Shown: one piece after another, positions 1-9,090 of the stretch
Numbering within the stretch: the stretch's first letter is position 1
How the letters are laid out: the number at the start of each line of letters is the position of its first letter
Assembly (NCBI GenBank): GCA_937925595.1
Contig: CALALQ010000038.1
Span: 1 to 32,014 of the forward strand
Source: an uncultured Demequina sp.
GTDB lineage: Bacteria > Actinomycetota > Actinomycetes > Actinomycetales > Demequinaceae
DNA length: 32,014 bases
Direction: 5' to 3'
Made by a program: the position numbers and the translations under genes
Notes under the pieces: model-generated
Database searches by the model: none
What the model was told of the DNA's origin: nothing
Seen by the model: only the letters and a program-made list of their open reading frames with translations

Positions 1-761
1 TGACGATGATGGTCGATCCCACGTAGAAGATGACGATGCGGGTCACCACGGAGCGAATAGCGCGGGCAATGGCCTTGTGCGGGTCCGTGGCTTCGGCTGC
101 AACGGTTGCGACGTTCTCGGTGCCCATGTAGGAGAAGAGCACCGTCACGCCGGTGAGGAGCACGGGCAGCCAGCCGGCAGGAGCGAAGTCCGCCCAGTTC
201 GTCGAACCCGGGGACTGGTACTGGGGAAGCCAGCCGAAGATGGCTGCTGCTCCGATCAGGAGGAAAACGACCACTGTGACGACCTTGATGATGGCCATCC
301 AATACTCGATCTCCGCGAACACACGGACAGGCAGGAGGTTGAGGCCGCCGAGGGCGATCAGTGCGAGGAAGCTCCATGCCCACACCGGGAGTGCGGGGGC
401 GAAACCGTTCATGATCATGCCGATCGCGGAGCACTCCAGCGCGATGAGGATGACACCTGAATAGACGGCGACGTAGCTCGTCATGACCCCGGCCCACGGG
501 CCGAAACGTCGCGCGGCGTAGGTCGTGTACGAGCCGGGGTCGGGCTGCTCGGCGGCGAGGCGCCCCAGCATTCTCATGATGAGGACGAGCACGAGCCCGA
601 TGCCGAGGTAGCTGAGGATGACAGCGGGGCCGGCTTGTTGGACGACCATGCCACTGCCGAGGAATAGTCCGGTGCCGATGGTGCCGCCGATGGCGATCAT
701 CGTGACGTGGCGGTTGCCGAGGGTGTTGTGGAGCCGGTGCGGCTCGGCTTTTAGCTGCATG
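1..761 (-). CDS. AAT-type amino acid permease (APC superfamily), C-terminus beyond the window
   Basis: This is an integral membrane amino acid/proton symporter of the APC superfamily. The leftward frame is open from the ATG at 761 to the window edge, giving 253 codons of an expected 450-500. The N-terminus carries the hallmark first-helix motif IGGTIGTGLFLGSG. Several hydrophobic helices follow, and a conserved cytoplasmic loop reads GTENVATVAAEATDP near residues 215-230, as in GABA, proline and aromatic amino acid permeases. An AGGA ribosome site lies six bases before the ATG. The gene sits 36 bases after the SnoaL-like gene and is probably co-transcribed with it. Its place in the cluster suggests uptake of the amino acid or amine that the neighbouring enzymes use; the substrate cannot be read from the sequence. 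Confidence 0.88.
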
Positions 762-797
762 AGCGGTCCTGTCTTTGGGTTCTGGTTCGGGTTCGGG

Positions 798-1214
798 TCA
801 GGCGGAGGTGCTGCTGAGTTCCTGCTGGGTTTCCCACGCCGCGCGGATCGGATGGGTGTCGTAGACGATGTGCAGATGGGTGATGCGGCCGGTGTCGTTG
901 AGCTCGGCGACATCGACTGCGGTGAAGGGGGCAGGTGTCCCATCGGCGAGGGTCCAGGCGAAGTCGAACCAGAACGCGACGGTCGCGTCCGCCCCGTCGA
1001 TGTCATGGAGCGTCTTGCGCAGGGTGAGGACGGACTGAGCGGTGTCCGCGAACAGCAGCGGGTAGAACTCGTTCGCGGGCAGGTCTCCATACAGCGGTGA
1101 GCTGACAACGCCGTCGTCTGCGAACAGGTCGAGTACTGCTTCGATGTCGGCGGCAGCGAGAGCGGCGAGGTAGCTGTCGACGAGGTGGCTGACGACAGCG
1201 CGGGCAAGAGGCAT
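798..1214 (-). CDS. SnoaL-like / NTF2-fold small protein
   Basis: This 138-residue protein has the length and pattern of the SnoaL/NTF2-like fold: an N-terminal helix with VDSYLAALAAADIEAVLDLFADDGVV, written here in two parts as VDSYLAALAAADIEAV and LDLFADDGVV, then strands ending in HLHIVYDTHPIRAAWE. Members act as small isomerases, hydrolases or binding domains in catabolic and polyketide pathways, and no specific reaction can be assigned here. I chose the ATG at 1214 because AAGGAA lies eight bases upstream; an in-frame ATG at 1271 has no ribosome site and would place the start inside the operator region. It is the first gene of a likely two-gene unit with the amino acid permease and follows a strong operator-like repeat region. 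Confidence 0.75.
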   Translation of the reverse strand: MPLARAVVSHLVDSYLAALAAADIEAVLDLFADDGVVSSPLYGDLPANEFYPLLFADTAQSVLTLRKTLHDIDGADATVAFWFDFAWTLADGTPAPFTAVDVAELNDTGRITHLHIVYDTHPIRAAWETQQELSSTSA

Positions 1215-1282
1215 CGATGTGTTCCTTAGAGGCGTTGACAGGGTGCGGCGAGGGGTCGCTAGCCGGACCATAAAAGTACGTC

Positions 1283-1309
1283 GTTCATTTTGTAATGAAC
1301 TGCGTTCAA
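1283..1309. promoter_or_regulatory. Operator-like array of GTTCATT half-sites
   Basis: A perfect inverted repeat, GTTCATT-TTGT-AATGAAC, occupies 1283-1300. A third half-site, GTTCAAT, follows at 1303-1309, so three half-sites alternate in orientation. The array lies about 70-95 bases upstream of the SnoaL-like/permease start, where a dimeric repressor would act. The two TetR regulators encoded in the cluster are the obvious candidates; that link is inference. Confidence 0.55.
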
Positions 1310-1320
1310 TTTGATTACTC

Positions 1321-1344
1321 CTGCGTTACGGCCTTGTAACGCAG
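1321..1344. repeat. Perfect 9-bp inverted repeat (operator or hairpin)
   Basis: CTGCGTTAC and GTAACGCAG form perfect 9-bp arms around a six-base spacer. It lies in the gap between the amidohydrolase stop and the SnoaL-like start, 12 bases from the GTTCATT array. It could be a second operator or a weak terminator of the amidohydrolase message. It lacks a T-run, which favours an operator. Confidence 0.5.
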
Positions 1345-1466
1345 TATTTGGCCAGAAACCGCCCCTGGGTGTGTACACCTCGTGTCAACGGGCGATCGCT
1401 AGGGCGAGCACCTGGTCGACTCTCGTTCGAGGGGCCACCATCGCCTTCCTCGTCGCGAAACGAGCC

Positions 1467-2351
1467 TCAGACAGTCAGGCCGAGCAGACGCGCGGCGTTG
1501 TCCTTGAGAATTCCGGGCATGACGTCGGAGCGTAGCGCTGTGCTCTCGGCGTCTCGAAGCCATCGTTCGGGTGCGAGAAGGGGAAAGTCGGACCCGAAGA
1601 CCACTCGATCTTTCAAAACAGTGTTCGCCGCTCGTACGAGCGACTCGGGGAAGTATTTGGGGCTCCACCCGGACAGGTCAATCCACGTGTTCGACTTATG
1701 CGTCGCGATCGAGAGAGCTTCATCCTGCCAGGGGACGGAGGGGTGAGCCATGATGACCTGCAGTTCCGGAAAGTCCGCGGCAATCGGGTCGAGGAGCATG
1801 GGGTTTGACAAACCCAGCCGCAACCCGCGTCCGCCTGGCATGCCGGCGCCGATGCCGGTTTGTCCCGTGTGGAACAAGGCGGGGACCCCTGCCTCTGCGA
1901 TCGCCTGATAGAGCGGATACCATCGCTGTTCGCTCGGATCGAATGCCTGCACGGTGGGGTGAAACTTGAATCCGCGTACCCCGGCATCTTCGATGAGGCG
2001 GTGGACGCGTTCGAGGGCGTCGGGTCGGTGAGGATCGACCGAGCCGAAGGGGATGAGGACGTCGTTGTTGCGAGCTGCTCCCTCAGCGATCGCGGCGCTA
2101 TCGAGCGGCGGGTGTCCTAGCGAGGTTTCGGCATCGACTGTGAAGACGACGGCAGCCATCCCGCGCTGCCGGTAGTAGGCGGCCACGCCGTCCAGATCAG
2201 GGAGGACGTCGCCGGCTCGGAAGTAGGCTGCGGCAGCCTGGGCGAGGTCGGGGGGCAGGGAGGCGTGTCCGTGCCCGTCGGTTTCGATATGCACATGCAT
2301 GTCTATTGCCGCTAGTCCGTCGGTCACGACGGCAGACTTGTAGCGACTCAC
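1467..2351 (-). CDS. Amidohydrolase family 2 metal-dependent hydrolase/decarboxylase
   Basis: This 294-residue TIM-barrel protein belongs to the amidohydrolase-2 group, which includes ACMSD, gamma-resorcylate decarboxylase, oxalomesaconate hydratase and lactone hydrolases. The metal-binding signature is complete: HVH at residues 19-21, GFKFHP near 125, a histidine in LFHTGQTG, VIMAHPS, and the aspartate of VFGSDFP near 255. The exact reaction cannot be told from these motifs. Its ATG overlaps the stop of the acyl-CoA synthetase by four bases (ATGA), so the two are translationally coupled. This suggests that the ligase and the hydrolase act on the same carboxylic acid or aromatic intermediate. 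Confidence 0.85.
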   Translation of the reverse strand: MSRYKSAVVTDGLAAIDMHVHIETDGHGHASLPPDLAQAAAAYFRAGDVLPDLDGVAAYYRQRGMAAVVFTVDAETSLGHPPLDSAAIAEGAARNNDVLIPFGSVDPHRPDALERVHRLIEDAGVRGFKFHPTVQAFDPSEQRWYPLYQAIAEAGVPALFHTGQTGIGAGMPGGRGLRLGLSNPMLLDPIAADFPELQVIMAHPSVPWQDEALSIATHKSNTWIDLSGWSPKYFPESLVRAANTVLKDRVVFGSDFPLLAPERWLRDAESTALRSDVMPGILKDNAARLLGLTV

Positions 2352-3901
2352 CGTTGCTCCTCGTTACCGCGAGCAGTCACCAAGAAACCGTCATCGCGTG
2401 CCCCGACCTGCTCTGCGAGGTGTGCTTTGCGGATCTTCCCAGACGCGGTGCGTGGCATGTCATCGACGATCACGACGTTCTTGGGGATTTTGTAGCGTGC
2501 GAGTTTGCCATCTAGAAAGCGTTGGACGGTCGAGATGTCGGGGGGTACGCCGTCGTTGACGGTGAGAACTGCCCACGGCACTTCGCCCCACCTGCTGTCG
2601 GGTACTCCAATCACCGCTGCTGCCGTGACTCCGGGGATGTCGTTGAGGAGGTTCTCGATCTCGGCAGGGTAGATGTTCTCTCCTCCGGAGATGATCATGT
2701 CTTTGAGTCGGTCAGAGATGAAGAGATAACCGTCCTCGTCTTGATAGCCGAGATCACCGGAGCGGAGCCAGCCGTCTGAGGTGAACGTCTTTGCGGTGGC
2801 ATCCGGCAGCCGGTGGTACCCGAGGAAGACGTTGGGGCCCGTCAGCTCGATCTCGCCTACCTCGTAGGGAGGGACTTCTGCGCCGTTCTCGTCTACGACC
2901 CGGGCGTCGGAGAAAAAATGCGCAAGTCCAACGCTCCCTTGCTTACGGCGGGTGCTCGCGGCGTCGAGAACAGTCGCCCCTGGCGATGTCTCGGTCAGGC
3001 CGTATCCCTGTGAGAAAGCGAGCCCGCGAGCCTCATAGGCGTGGAGGATGCGTGTGGGGACCGCCGACCCTCCGCAGGTCAGCTTGGAAAGCGTCGACAG
3101 ATCCGCTTCCTCCCACGCGGGGTTGTCGGCCATCATCTGATAGGTGGTGGGGACACCGCTGACCATCGTGACGCCATGCTGAGAAATCAGCCGTAGAGCC
3201 CGCCCTGCGTCAAAGCGTCGCTCGATGACAACGGTTCCGCCTTTCAGCAGGACCGGCAAGACTCCCATTCCGAGAGACGCGACGTGAAACAGTGGGGAGA
3301 TCATCAGAGCGACGTCCGAGGAGACGATGTCGAAATCCACTAGGCAGTTCACCGCCTGCCAGGTGAGGTTCGCATGCGAGAGTACGGCCCCCTTGGCTCG
3401 CCCGGTGGTGCCCGACGTATAGATGATGGCCGCGGGGTCATCGAACTGCCGGTCACTGGATGATGCAGCGCCGTTCATTGAATAATCCGGCACCTCGGGG
3501 ATTGGTTGATCAGTTCGCGCGAGGGCTCGGATGCCGGTGGGGGGCAGAATCTCCGCGACAGTCGCAGCGAAGGCGGCGTCGTAGAAGACTGCGTCCGCCT
3601 GCGAATCGTCGATGATGTGGCGCATCTCTGGGGCGGCGAGACGCGTGTTGACAGGGACGAAGAGGGCGCCGAGCCGTGCGCAGGCGAAGAACGTGACAAC
3701 GAACTCAGCGCTGTTCTCTCCGATGAAAACAACCCTGCTCCCCTTGCCGACCCCTGACGCCAAGAGCCAGCCGGCTGCGTGGTCCGCCCTGTCCGCCAGC
3801 TCGCCGTACGAGATGTGCACATCACCGACGATGAGCGCCGTCTTCAACGGCGTCTTCGAACGGCGCGTCCCGAGCCACGAGCCCAAACCCAATTGGTGCA
3901 T
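2348..3901 (-). CDS. Acyl-CoA synthetase (AMP-forming, FadD-like)
   Basis: This 517-residue enzyme of the ANL superfamily activates a carboxylic acid with ATP and CoA. The phosphate-binding loop YTSGTTGRAK is at residues 161-170, the adenylation motif GYGLTE is near 297, and the hinge region GDLGYQDEDGYLFISDR lies in the C-terminal third. The catalytic lysine is in PRTASGKIRK near residue 489. Length is normal for medium-chain or aromatic acid:CoA ligases. GAAGGAGAGGGC precedes the ATG. It is the first gene of the leftward pair and faces the ABC transporter operon across a 190-base divergent gap. The substrate is unknown; the neighbours suggest a keto or aromatic acid produced by transamination and hydrolysis. 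Confidence 0.93.
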   Translation of the reverse strand: MHQLGLGSWLGTRRSKTPLKTALIVGDVHISYGELADRADHAAGWLLASGVGKGSRVVFIGENSAEFVVTFFACARLGALFVPVNTRLAAPEMRHIIDDSQADAVFYDAAFAATVAEILPPTGIRALARTDQPIPEVPDYSMNGAASSSDRQFDDPAAIIYTSGTTGRAKGAVLSHANLTWQAVNCLVDFDIVSSDVALMISPLFHVASLGMGVLPVLLKGGTVVIERRFDAGRALRLISQHGVTMVSGVPTTYQMMADNPAWEEADLSTLSKLTCGGSAVPTRILHAYEARGLAFSQGYGLTETSPGATVLDAASTRRKQGSVGLAHFFSDARVVDENGAEVPPYEVGEIELTGPNVFLGYHRLPDATAKTFTSDGWLRSGDLGYQDEDGYLFISDRLKDMIISGGENIYPAEIENLLNDIPGVTAAAVIGVPDSRWGEVPWAVLTVNDGVPPDISTVQRFLDGKLARYKIPKNVVIVDDMPRTASGKIRKAHLAEQVGARDDGFLVTARGNEEQR

Positions 3902-4091
3902 GCCCTCTCCTTCGAGGTCGTCTGATCCTGAGCGCGAACGACAATGCTTCCTAGGGAGCCTGCTTGTCTTTAACGCTGAACAACGGTTTTACAGGAATCG
4001 TGTCCGCCGGAAACTGCGACGAAACACTAGCATCCGACAGTCGGTACTCATAGTCTCTTTCACACTGTTCAACTAGACCTGGAGATATCGC
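3902..4091. promoter_or_regulatory. Divergent promoter region of the catabolic cluster
   Basis: This 190-base gap separates the leftward acyl-CoA synthetase from the rightward ABC transporter operon and must hold both promoters. It is richer in A/T than the flanking genes. A perfect 5-bp inverted repeat around one base, CCGACAGTCGG, lies at 4034-4044 close to the likely promoter of the rightward operon. I cannot assign clear -35/-10 boxes. Control from this gap by one of the local TetR proteins is likely but not shown. Confidence 0.55.
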
Positions 4092-5024
4092 ATGTCCACT
4101 CTGACTCGCGTGCGGCGGTTGGCTCCGGCCCTGGCCGCGGGCGCACTGGCTCTGTCACTTCTCGCGGGCTGTTCGTCCGGCGCTTCTGATGCAGGTGCCG
4201 CGACCGAGACGTCCGAACCGATTCCGACCGCGTCCGTCGATGAAGCTCTGCATGCTTTGCTTCCTGAAAGCGTCCAGTCGTCGGGCATCCTCAAGGTCGG
4301 GGCGCCCTACGCGCTCAAGCCGTCGATCTTCACGGATGACGCAGGTAAGCCCGTGGGGATCAGCGTCGATCTCAGCGCCGCGCTGGGCCAGGTGCTCGGT
4401 GTGCAGTTCGAGTGGGAGGAGGCGGCTGACCCCGTGACCGCGATCCAGTCGGGCAACATTGATCTGTCGATGGGCTTCCTATCGGACAGTCCTGCTCGTG
4501 AGCAGGTGCTGACGATGGTGCCGCAGTTCCAGAACACCTCCACGCTTCTGGTGCCGGCCGGGTCGACGATCACCGACATCAAGAGCATGTGCGGCAAGGT
4601 CCTCGCTGTGGTGTCCGGCAGTCAGCAGGAGAAGCGCGCGAACACGGTCAGCTCCGAGTCGTGCGGGTCCGATCCCGTCCAGGTGACCGCATTCCCCTCC
4701 CCGAAGGACGCGCTCACGCAGGTGCAGTCCGGCCGTGCGGACGCGTATGTCGCTCCCCGGATGATCCTGCAGGGGATCGTGGACTCCTCCGGCGGAGCGT
4801 TTGCTGTGACCGACGTGAACTATCCCGACTACCCGTTCGCCATGGGCGTGACCAAGGACAACGCCGATCTCGCGAAGGCTCTCGCGGGCGCGCTGAAGAA
4901 CCTGTACGACGCCGGCACGTACACCCAGATCCTTGAGAAGTGGGATGTCGCCGACATTGCGCTGGAGGCCGATCAGATCGGCGTGAACACCGGGTCGACC
5001 GCCGTGTTCCCCGTCAACCAGTAA
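4092..5024 (+). CDS. Family-3 solute-binding lipoprotein of a polar amino acid ABC importer
   Basis: This 310-residue secreted lipoprotein is the substrate receptor of the ABC importer encoded next to it. It has a basic N-terminus, a hydrophobic stretch and a lipobox, LLAGC, with the acylated cysteine at residue 27. The family-3 binding-protein pattern follows: LKVGAPYALKPSIFTDDAGK, the PVGISVDLSAALGQVLGV segment, then IQSGNIDLSMGFLSDSPAR. GGAG lies seven bases before the ATG. It is the first gene of a five- or six-gene operon. The presence of aminotransferase and hydrolase genes downstream suggests that the ligand is the substrate of that pathway. It could be an amino acid, an opine-like compound or an amine. 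Confidence 0.92.
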   Translation: MSTLTRVRRLAPALAAGALALSLLAGCSSGASDAGAATETSEPIPTASVDEALHALLPESVQSSGILKVGAPYALKPSIFTDDAGKPVGISVDLSAALGQVLGVQFEWEEAADPVTAIQSGNIDLSMGFLSDSPAREQVLTMVPQFQNTSTLLVPAGSTITDIKSMCGKVLAVVSGSQQEKRANTVSSESCGSDPVQVTAFPSPKDALTQVQSGRADAYVAPRMILQGIVDSSGGAFAVTDVNYPDYPFAMGVTKDNADLAKALAGALKNLYDAGTYTQILEKWDVADIALEADQIGVNTGSTAVFPVNQ

Positions 5025-5030
5025 TCGACA

Positions 5031-5068
5031 GATCCGGCCCGGGCGTCACCATCTGCTCGGGCCGGATC
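5031..5068 (+). terminator. Intra-operon stem-loop after the binding-protein gene
   Basis: GATCCGGCCCG (5031-5041) and CGGGCCGGATC (5058-5068) are perfect 11-bp arms around a 16-base loop, placed seven bases after the binding-protein stop and 16 bases before the permease start. There is no T-run. Such stem-loops commonly act as partial terminators or 3'-end stabilisers that raise the level of the binding protein over its transporter; that role is inferred. Confidence 0.6.
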
Positions 5069-5084
5069 GCAACCGGAGAACTCC

Positions 5085-5969
5085 ATGATCACTCCCCCCG
5101 TGCGTTCGCCTCGCGCTCCGGTGACGGACCCTGGCACCCCCACACCTCCCCGTGTCATCCGGCGCCGCGCAATCCTGCCGTGGATCGTCGCTGCGGCCCT
5201 GTCCGCGGTGATGATCGGCGTCGTGACGGCCCTCGCGACCAACCCTCGTCTGGACTGGGGTGTGACCGGGCAATGGCTCTTCAACCCTCGCATTCTCAAG
5301 GGCGTGTGGGTCACCATCCAACTGTCGGTGCTCTCGATGGTGTTCGGAATCCTGCTCGGCACGGTTATCGGCATTGCCCGCCTGTCTCACAACAGAGTCT
5401 TGCGCCTCATCGCGTCGACATACGTGACCATCTTCCGCTCCGTCCCGGCGTTGCTGCAGCTGTTGTTGTGGGGCAACATCGGCCTCATCATCCAGCAGGT
5501 GTCGATCGGTATCCCCTTCACCGACGTGCGGTTCTTCGCGGTCGACACCAACGACCTCATCGCACCGTTCACCGCGGCTGTGATCGCACTCGCCCTTCAC
5601 GAAGCCGCGTACGTCGCTGAGATTGTCCGCGGAGGAATTCTCGGCGTTGATGTCGGACAGCGCGAGGCCGGCGCTGCCCTCGGGATGCCGCCCGGCTACA
5701 TCATGCGCCGTGTGCTTCTTCCCCAGGCTTTCCGTCTGATCATCCCGCCGCTGGGCAACCAGTTCGTCACCCTTATCAAGGCCACCAGCCTCGTCGCCAT
5801 CATTGCGGGTGGGGACGTACTCACCGAGGCGCAGAACATCGCCGCGTCCAACTATCGCGTCGTCGAGATGCTCGCTGTCGCTACGTTCTGGTACTTCCTC
5901 CTCGTCGTTGCTGCGTCCATCGGCCAGTCGTTCCTCGAACGGGCCGCCACGAAGGGAGTCCGCCGATGA
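5085..5969 (+). CDS. Polar amino acid ABC transporter permease (HisM/GlnP type)
   Basis: This 294-residue inner-membrane permease belongs to the HisMQ/GltK family. After a proline-rich cytoplasmic N-terminus come about five membrane segments, starting near residues 25-48. The ATPase-docking EAA loop is clear as [20 protein letters not shown], followed by REAGAALGM. It is the only permease in the operon, so the importer probably uses a homodimer. Its stop overlaps the ATPase start by four bases. The longer N-terminus with an extra predicted segment is common in actinobacterial versions. Confidence 0.92.
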   Translation: MITPPVRSPRAPVTDPGTPTPPRVIRRRAILPWIVAAALSAVMIGVVTALATNPRLDWGVTGQWLFNPRILKGVWVTIQLSVLSMVFGILLGTVIGIARLSHNRVLRLIASTYVTIFRSVPALLQLLLWGNIGLIIQQVSIGIPFTDVRFFAVDTNDLIAPFTAAVIALALHEAAYVAEIVRGGILGVDVGQREAGAALGMPPGYIMRRVLLPQAFRLIIPPLGNQFVTLIKATSLVAIIAGGDVLTEAQNIAASNYRVVEMLAVATFWYFLLVVAASIGQSFLERAATKGVRR

Positions 5970-6745
5970 CAACGACCACTTCTGCACGTCCACTCGTCTC
6001 AGCACTCGGAGTGCACAAGTCATACGGCCACAATCACGTCCTCCGTGGCGTCGACCTCGAGGTGTCGTCCGGCGAGGTGGTCTGCCTGATCGGCCCCAGC
6101 GGGTCCGGCAAGACCACCCTGTTGCGGACGCTCAATCACCTCGAGACCGTCGACGCCGGCAGCATCGAGGTTGACGGCGAATTGGTCGGTTACCGGGCAG
6201 CCGGTGGCCGACTGTACGAGCTGAAAGAAGCCGAGATCGCAACACAGCGCCGTCGCACCGGCATGGTGTTCCAGCACTTCAATCTCTTCCCGCACATGAC
6301 CGTGCTGCAGAACATCGTTGAAGCGCCGATCGGCATCAAACGAATCCCGAAAGGGAAAGCCGTCGCCCGGGCGCATGAGTTGCTGACGCTTGTGGGGCTC
6401 GCCGACAAAGCGAGCGCCTACCCGTCCGCACTTTCCGGCGGACAGAAGCAAAGGGTCGCCATCGCTCGCGCCCTCGCTATGGACCCCGAGGTCATGCTGT
6501 TCGACGAGCCGACCAGCGCGCTAGACCCGGAACTCGTCGGCGATGTTCTCGCCGTGATGCGCGACCTCGCCGCCTCCGGCATGACCATGATCGTCGTTAC
6601 CCACGAGATCGGCTTCGCCCGCCAAGTCGCCGATCGCATCGTCTTCATGGCGGACGGAGTCGTCGTCGAAGACGGCACCCCCGCCGAGGTCATCGATTCT
6701 CCCCAACAAGCCCGCACCCGAGAATTCCTGAAAGCCGTGCTGTGA
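5966..6745 (+). CDS. Polar amino acid ABC transporter ATP-binding protein (GlnQ/HisP type)
   Basis: This 259-residue ATPase powers the importer encoded by the two preceding genes. Walker [10 protein letters not shown], is at residues 43-51, the Q-loop [11 protein letters not shown] is near 102-112, the signature LSGGQ is at 156-160, and Walker B VMLFDEP is at 176-182. The switch histidine lies in VVTHEIGFA. Length and motifs are typical for the amino acid (PAAT) subfamily. It overlaps both neighbours by four bases, so the permease, ATPase and aminotransferase are translationally coupled. Confidence 0.95.
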   Translation: MTTTTSARPLVSALGVHKSYGHNHVLRGVDLEVSSGEVVCLIGPSGSGKTTLLRTLNHLETVDAGSIEVDGELVGYRAAGGRLYELKEAEIATQRRRTGMVFQHFNLFPHMTVLQNIVEAPIGIKRIPKGKAVARAHELLTLVGLADKASAYPSALSGGQKQRVAIARALAMDPEVMLFDEPTSALDPELVGDVLAVMRDLAASGMTMIVVTHEIGFARQVADRIVFMADGVVVEDGTPAEVIDSPQQARTREFLKAVL

Positions 6746-8085
6746 CTATGAGCTCCACCCTGATCCACAACGCCCTCAACGCCCAGCTGCCCACCATCGA
6801 TCGCGGTGATGGTGTCTGGCTGTGGGACACCGACGGCACCCGATACCTGGACGGCTGCTCAGGTGCGGTCGTCACTGCCGTCGGCCACGCCCACCCCGCC
6901 GTTCTCTCCGCGATCGCTGAGCAGTCGGGCCGTGTCACGTTCACGCATCGCGGGGCCTTCACGAGCGCCCCGCTCGTCGAGCTCGCTGACCACCTCGCCG
7001 AGCTCACGGGGTACGCGGGAGTATGGTTCGTCAACTCCGGCTCGGAGGCCGTCGAGGCCGCCATGCAGTTCGCGTTGCAGTACTTCCAAGAGATCAACGC
7101 CCCCGAGCGCACCGTCTTTCTCTCCGCCCAGCGCGGTTACCACGGCAACACCCTCGGCGCGCTCTCCGCTTCCGGGCACGCCCGCCGCCAGGCCATCGCG
7201 GGCATCGCCCTCGACATCCCAGCCCTACCTACCCCCTACGCATTCGCAGACCAGGGCGATCTGAGCGAGGACGAATACTGCGCGCAGCTCCTTGCCGATG
7301 CCCGTGCTGTGTTCGAGCGCTACGCCGGCCGGCTCGCCGGGATCTTCATCGAACCTGTCGGTGGCGCCACCCTCGCGGCCACCACTTCCCCGCGCGGGTA
7401 CCTGCGGGGGTTGCGTGCGCTGTGCGACGAGTTCGGCGCACTCTTCATCGCCGATGAAGTCATGTCGGGCCTCGGCCGGACGGGCGAGATCCTGGCCTCC
7501 TTCCAGGACGACGTCCGTGCTGACCTTGTCGCGGTGGGCAAGGCACTCGGTGCGGGGTACACCCCCATCGCCGCAACACTCGTGGACGCACGCATTCTCC
7601 ACACCATCGAGACCGGCAGCGGCCGTGTGCTGGGAGGTCACACCTACGGCGGCAATCCTCTCTCGGCGGCTGTGGCCGGCGCCGTGCTCGACGTCTTCCG
7701 CTCCGAGCAGCTCGTCACCCGTGCGCAATCCATGGGAGCCACCCTCGCCGAGGGGCTGCGCGATCTCGCCGACAAGCACCCCCTCATCGCTGACACGCGG
7801 GGACGCGGGATGCTCCGTGGAGTCGAGTTCGTCGACACAGCGGCCGCGACCGAGCGGCCTCAAGGGGAACTCGCGGGGCGCATCTTCAAAGCCGCCGTAG
7901 CGGAGGGCCTTCTCCTGTACCCAACCACCGGCGGGTACATCGAGGCCGTCCTTGTCGCCCCGCCGCTGACCATCACCCCAGAGGAAGTGGACGATCTGAT
8001 CAGCAGATTCGACCGCGCCCTCACCCGGGTCGAAGCTGACCTGGCCTTCGAAGCGGGCCACGTCCTCGCCGAGTCGGCACGATGA
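6742..8085 (+). CDS. Class III pyridoxal-phosphate aminotransferase
   Basis: This 447-residue PLP enzyme moves an amino group, commonly a terminal (omega) one, to a keto acid such as pyruvate or 2-oxoglutarate. The fold motifs are present: NSGSEA near residues 98-103, RGYHGNT at 131-137, the cofactor aspartate in FIADEV (D238), and the Schiff-base lysine in AVGKALGAG (K267). The start is a GTG overlapping the ATPase stop; an ATG two codons later (6748) is an equally good choice. Class III members include beta-alanine, GABA, diaminobutyrate and amine transaminases, and the substrate cannot be told from sequence. Its place directly behind an importer suggests that it acts on the imported compound first. 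Confidence 0.92.
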   Translation: MTMSSTLIHNALNAQLPTIDRGDGVWLWDTDGTRYLDGCSGAVVTAVGHAHPAVLSAIAEQSGRVTFTHRGAFTSAPLVELADHLAELTGYAGVWFVNSGSEAVEAAMQFALQYFQEINAPERTVFLSAQRGYHGNTLGALSASGHARRQAIAGIALDIPALPTPYAFADQGDLSEDEYCAQLLADARAVFERYAGRLAGIFIEPVGGATLAATTSPRGYLRGLRALCDEFGALFIADEVMSGLGRTGEILASFQDDVRADLVAVGKALGAGYTPIAATLVDARILHTIETGSGRVLGGHTYGGNPLSAAVAGAVLDVFRSEQLVTRAQSMGATLAEGLRDLADKHPLIADTRGRGMLRGVEFVDTAAATERPQGELAGRIFKAAVAEGLLLYPTTGGYIEAVLVAPPLTITPEEVDDLISRFDRALTRVEADLAFEAGHVLAESAR

Positions 8086-9065
8086 GTACAGTCCCTACCG
8101 CAACCGGTGAGGAGATCAGCGTCGCTGACCTCGGCGTCACTCTGCCGCACGAGCACCTGTTCATCAACTTGATGCGCGAGCGCCGCGGCGACGGTCTCGT
8201 CACCGACGAGACATTGCTTGTCGAGGAACTGTCGGTCTTTGCGAACCAGGGCGGCGGAACCATCTGGGATCTGACGACCGCAGAACTCACACCCGGCTCG
8301 ACTCTCGCCGCGGACCCGCTGTTCACGGCGACGTTTCCTGGCCAGACCCGCGCGGCTGATAACGTCCTCGCTGTGGCTCGCGTCTCCCGCGCGACCGGGG
8401 TCAACGTGGTGCTTGGAACGGGTCACTACCGAGACCCCTTCATCGACCGAGCACTTTTCGACCGGCTCACCATCGACGATGTCGCCGATCACATCGTCCG
8501 CGACCTCACCGAGGGAATCCCGGGCACGGATGCACGTGCCGGCATCATCGGCGAGATCGGCGCCGATCAATGGTTCGTTTCCGCTACCGAAGAACGCTCT
8601 TTCCGTGCGGCGGCGCGAGCAAGCCGCCGCACGAACGCGCTGCTGTACACCCACGCCGCACGGTGGCCGGTCGGGCACGCTCAGCTCGACATCCTGTCCC
8701 ATGAAGGAGTAAACCCCACTCGCGTCGTCGTTGGCCACGTCGACACCGTGGCCGACCCGGATTACGCCCTCAGCCTCATTGAGAGAGGCGTCACGGTCGG
8801 CTTCGACACGATCAACACCGCGGCGCCTTCGGCGGTGGACTTCCGCGTGACGCAGATCGTGAAGCTCATTCGCGCCGGCCATCTCGAGCGCATCCTCCTG
8901 AGTCACGACGTGTGCCTGACTTCGCACCTCCGCGCCTCAGGTGGGAACGGCTTTGGCTTCATCCTCGACGGCTTCCGCGCAGCGCTCAGCACAGCTGGAG
9001 TCACGGGCGAAGAATTCGACACAATGACGGTTACCAACCCCGCCCGCCTGCTCACGGGGTCGTGA
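8082..9065 (+). CDS. Phosphotriesterase-family (PHP-like) metal-dependent hydrolase
   Basis: This 327-residue TIM-barrel hydrolase belongs to the phosphotriesterase superfamily. A binuclear metal site is visible: H23 and H25 in LPHEHL, H191 in LYTHAARW, H219 in VVGHVDT and D276 in LLSHDVC. The bridging ligand is a glutamate (E158 in AGIIGEIG), as in the PHP/YhfV branch, instead of the carboxylated lysine of true phosphotriesterases and many lactonases. PHP-type proteins are mostly uncharacterised; some relatives hydrolyse lactones or N-acyl amino acids. The ATG overlaps the aminotransferase stop by four bases. A lactone or amide formed in the same pathway is the likely substrate, which is inference from context. 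Confidence 0.88.
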   Translation: MSTVPTATGEEISVADLGVTLPHEHLFINLMRERRGDGLVTDETLLVEELSVFANQGGGTIWDLTTAELTPGSTLAADPLFTATFPGQTRAADNVLAVARVSRATGVNVVLGTGHYRDPFIDRALFDRLTIDDVADHIVRDLTEGIPGTDARAGIIGEIGADQWFVSATEERSFRAAARASRRTNALLYTHAARWPVGHAQLDILSHEGVNPTRVVVGHVDTVADPDYALSLIERGVTVGFDTINTAAPSAVDFRVTQIVKLIRAGHLERILLSHDVCLTSHLRASGGNGFGFILDGFRAALSTAGVTGEEFDTMTVTNPARLLTGS

Positions 9066-9090
9066 TGACTGGCGTCGTTATCATCAAGGC

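Noticed and set aside
778..797. Short GGTTCG tandem repeat between the SnoaL-like and permease genes
   Set aside because: Three imperfect units in about 20 bases are too short to separate from chance or from the spacer of a coupled gene pair.
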